Source of the DNA: Epiperipatus broadwayi
Taxonomy: Eukaryota; Onychophora; Udeonychophora; Euonychophora; Peripatidae
DNA length: 64,000 bases
NCBI GenBank assembly: GCA_028023455.1
Contig: JAQFVV010006352.1
Coordinates: forward strand, 2,750,204 to 2,814,203
Reading direction: 5' to 3'
The position numbers and the translations under genes were made by a program. This document shows, piece after piece, positions 63,275 to 64,000 of this stretch. How positions within the stretch are numbered: the stretch's first letter is position 1; the number at the start of each line of letters is the position of its first letter. The notes beneath the pieces are model-generated. The model was not told the origin of the DNA. It saw nothing but the letters and a program-made list of their open reading frames with translations, and did not search any database.

Positions 63275-63382
63275 ATGAAAAATTGCAACATTTTTATCTC
63301 TTAAGGCTTTGCTCCCAAAAGAATATATTGATATTCCTGGTATAACAGAACTAGATTGACTCATTTGACTTAGATGACTTTT
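63275..63382 (-). CDS. Receptor guanylyl cyclase, exon encoding start of kinase-homology domain
   Basis: First of five host-gene exons in the window. It is 108 nt (36 codons, phase 0 at both ends), with a TTTCAG acceptor just right of 63382 and a GTAAGT donor at 63269-63274 read on minus. It reads a Ser-rich stretch, then ISIYSFGSKALRD and NVAIFH. Joined to the next exon it gives NVAIFHDNIVIVKHLN, which lines up without gaps with the glycine-loop end and VAVK lysine strand of natriuretic-peptide-receptor cyclases (family knowledge: TAYYKGNLVAVKRVN). Membrane cyclases convert GTP to cGMP. This cytoplasmic pseudokinase-like domain couples ligand binding outside the cell to the C-terminal cyclase. 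Upstream exons for the ectodomain and membrane helix are not visible and should lie to the right. A pyrimidine-rich trinucleotide repeat starts about 20 nt inside the following intron. Confidence 0.87.
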
Positions 63383-63863
63383 CTGAAATACATTATTAGA
63401 ACAAATATTTTCATAATATGAACAAGAATTGTTTATAATAATAAAATTATATCACGAATATATGTGCAATTAATTGAATATGAAAACGCAAATAAAAGTG
63501 CAAATAATAAGTTCAAATATTATTTTACAATAAGAAAGCATTATTCAGGGAATAATGTGTAAATCAAAGTAGAAAAAGACAAAGTTAATAGTGGTATTTA
63601 TCATAGAACAGAATTTAGACATGTAAATCCCATGATGACTATGGAGAAGGTGCATAGCACACAGTATATTGTTAATATAAAATTAGATACTATAGTTAAC
63701 ATGGAACCATTAGGTACTCTAAACAAGCAAAAAATTTCTGCAAAAATTAGAATTATTTTCAGTAGGAAAAATTAATTCAATGTTGATAAATAGACAGCTA
63801 CATACTTCAGTGCATACTAGCAATAATAAATAAAATAAAAATTCATATAACATTACAATACCA
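63383..63863. other. Intronic sequence upstream of exon 63275-63382
   Basis: AT-rich. No further exon of the cyclase gene (membrane helix or ectodomain) found. Confidence 0.5.
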
Positions 63864-64000
63864 CAGGCAAAACTCTCTATTCAGTAGTGCACTGAGTACA
63901 AGCCAGAGTAAGCAGTGGATGCAAGAAGGTTTGTGCATAAAATTCCTATCTAATGGCTACTCATCCAATATCCCCAGATTAGTTTTCTAGCTTGTGGCTT
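63864..64000. repeat. Partial fold-back element at window edge
   Basis: Matches one arm and the loop of 59914-60172 (for example TGTGCATAAAATTCCTATCT and AATATCCCCAGATTAGTTTT). The other arm would lie past the window end. Confidence 0.75.

Noticed and set aside
63047-63364. 105-codon minus frame with a poly-Leu run
   Set aside because: The Leu run is the trinucleotide repeat in the intron. Only its first part (63275-63364) belongs to the real exon, which uses a splice donor instead of reading through.

Overview
The window is animal nuclear DNA: very AT-rich, intron-dominated and packed with transposable elements and simple repeats. The one host gene I can support lies on the minus strand. 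Five short exons (63275-63382, 58243-58320, 56596-56700, 25104-25175 and 39-195, in transcript order) join in frame with GT/AG splice sites. Together they encode about 173 residues that match the kinase-homology domain of a receptor-type (natriuretic-peptide-receptor-like) guanylyl cyclase. The transmembrane and ligand-binding part would lie beyond the right edge. The dimerisation and cyclase part would lie beyond the left edge. The introns are 4.95, 1.54, 31.4 and 24.9 kb, so nearly all the window is intron. A bilaterian invertebrate is likely. Giant introns, long (TA)n and (GATA)n tracts and this repeat mix would fit a mollusc such as a cephalopod, but the sequence alone does not fix the taxon.

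Intron 196-25103: a decayed Penelope-like reverse transcriptase on minus (about 2030-3120) lies next to a decayed LINE on plus (about 3960-6700). A second LINE on minus (9150-16625) is split by a 4.4-kb noncoding LTR-like element, C1 (9670-14101). A repeat family occurs in opposite orientations at 7258-8190 and 22070-23010. There is a fold-back element at 18437-18837 and a perfect 158-unit GATA array at 23773-24404.

Intron 25176-56595: a solo LTR, D (28902-31123), is followed by an inverted array of about 370-bp units (34640-35882) and a second copy of the C element, C2 (35937-40935). Then comes a three-level nest. A LINE on minus (41524-53735) contains LTR element B (42033-51305), whose 5' LTR contains LTR element A (43230-47934). 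A has a complete Gag frame but no pol. B keeps only a broken gag with the capsid region deleted.

Introns 56701-58242 and 58321-63274: a tRNA-like SINE head (about 58660), several fold-back palindromes (59914-60172, 62242-62715), direct repeats and microsatellites.

The most striking pattern is that all five LTR or LTR-like insertions (A, B, C1, C2, D) sit in (TA)n tracts, have ATAT on both sides, and lie antisense to the host gene. Two of them hit the same TA-rich spot in two different copies of one LINE family.
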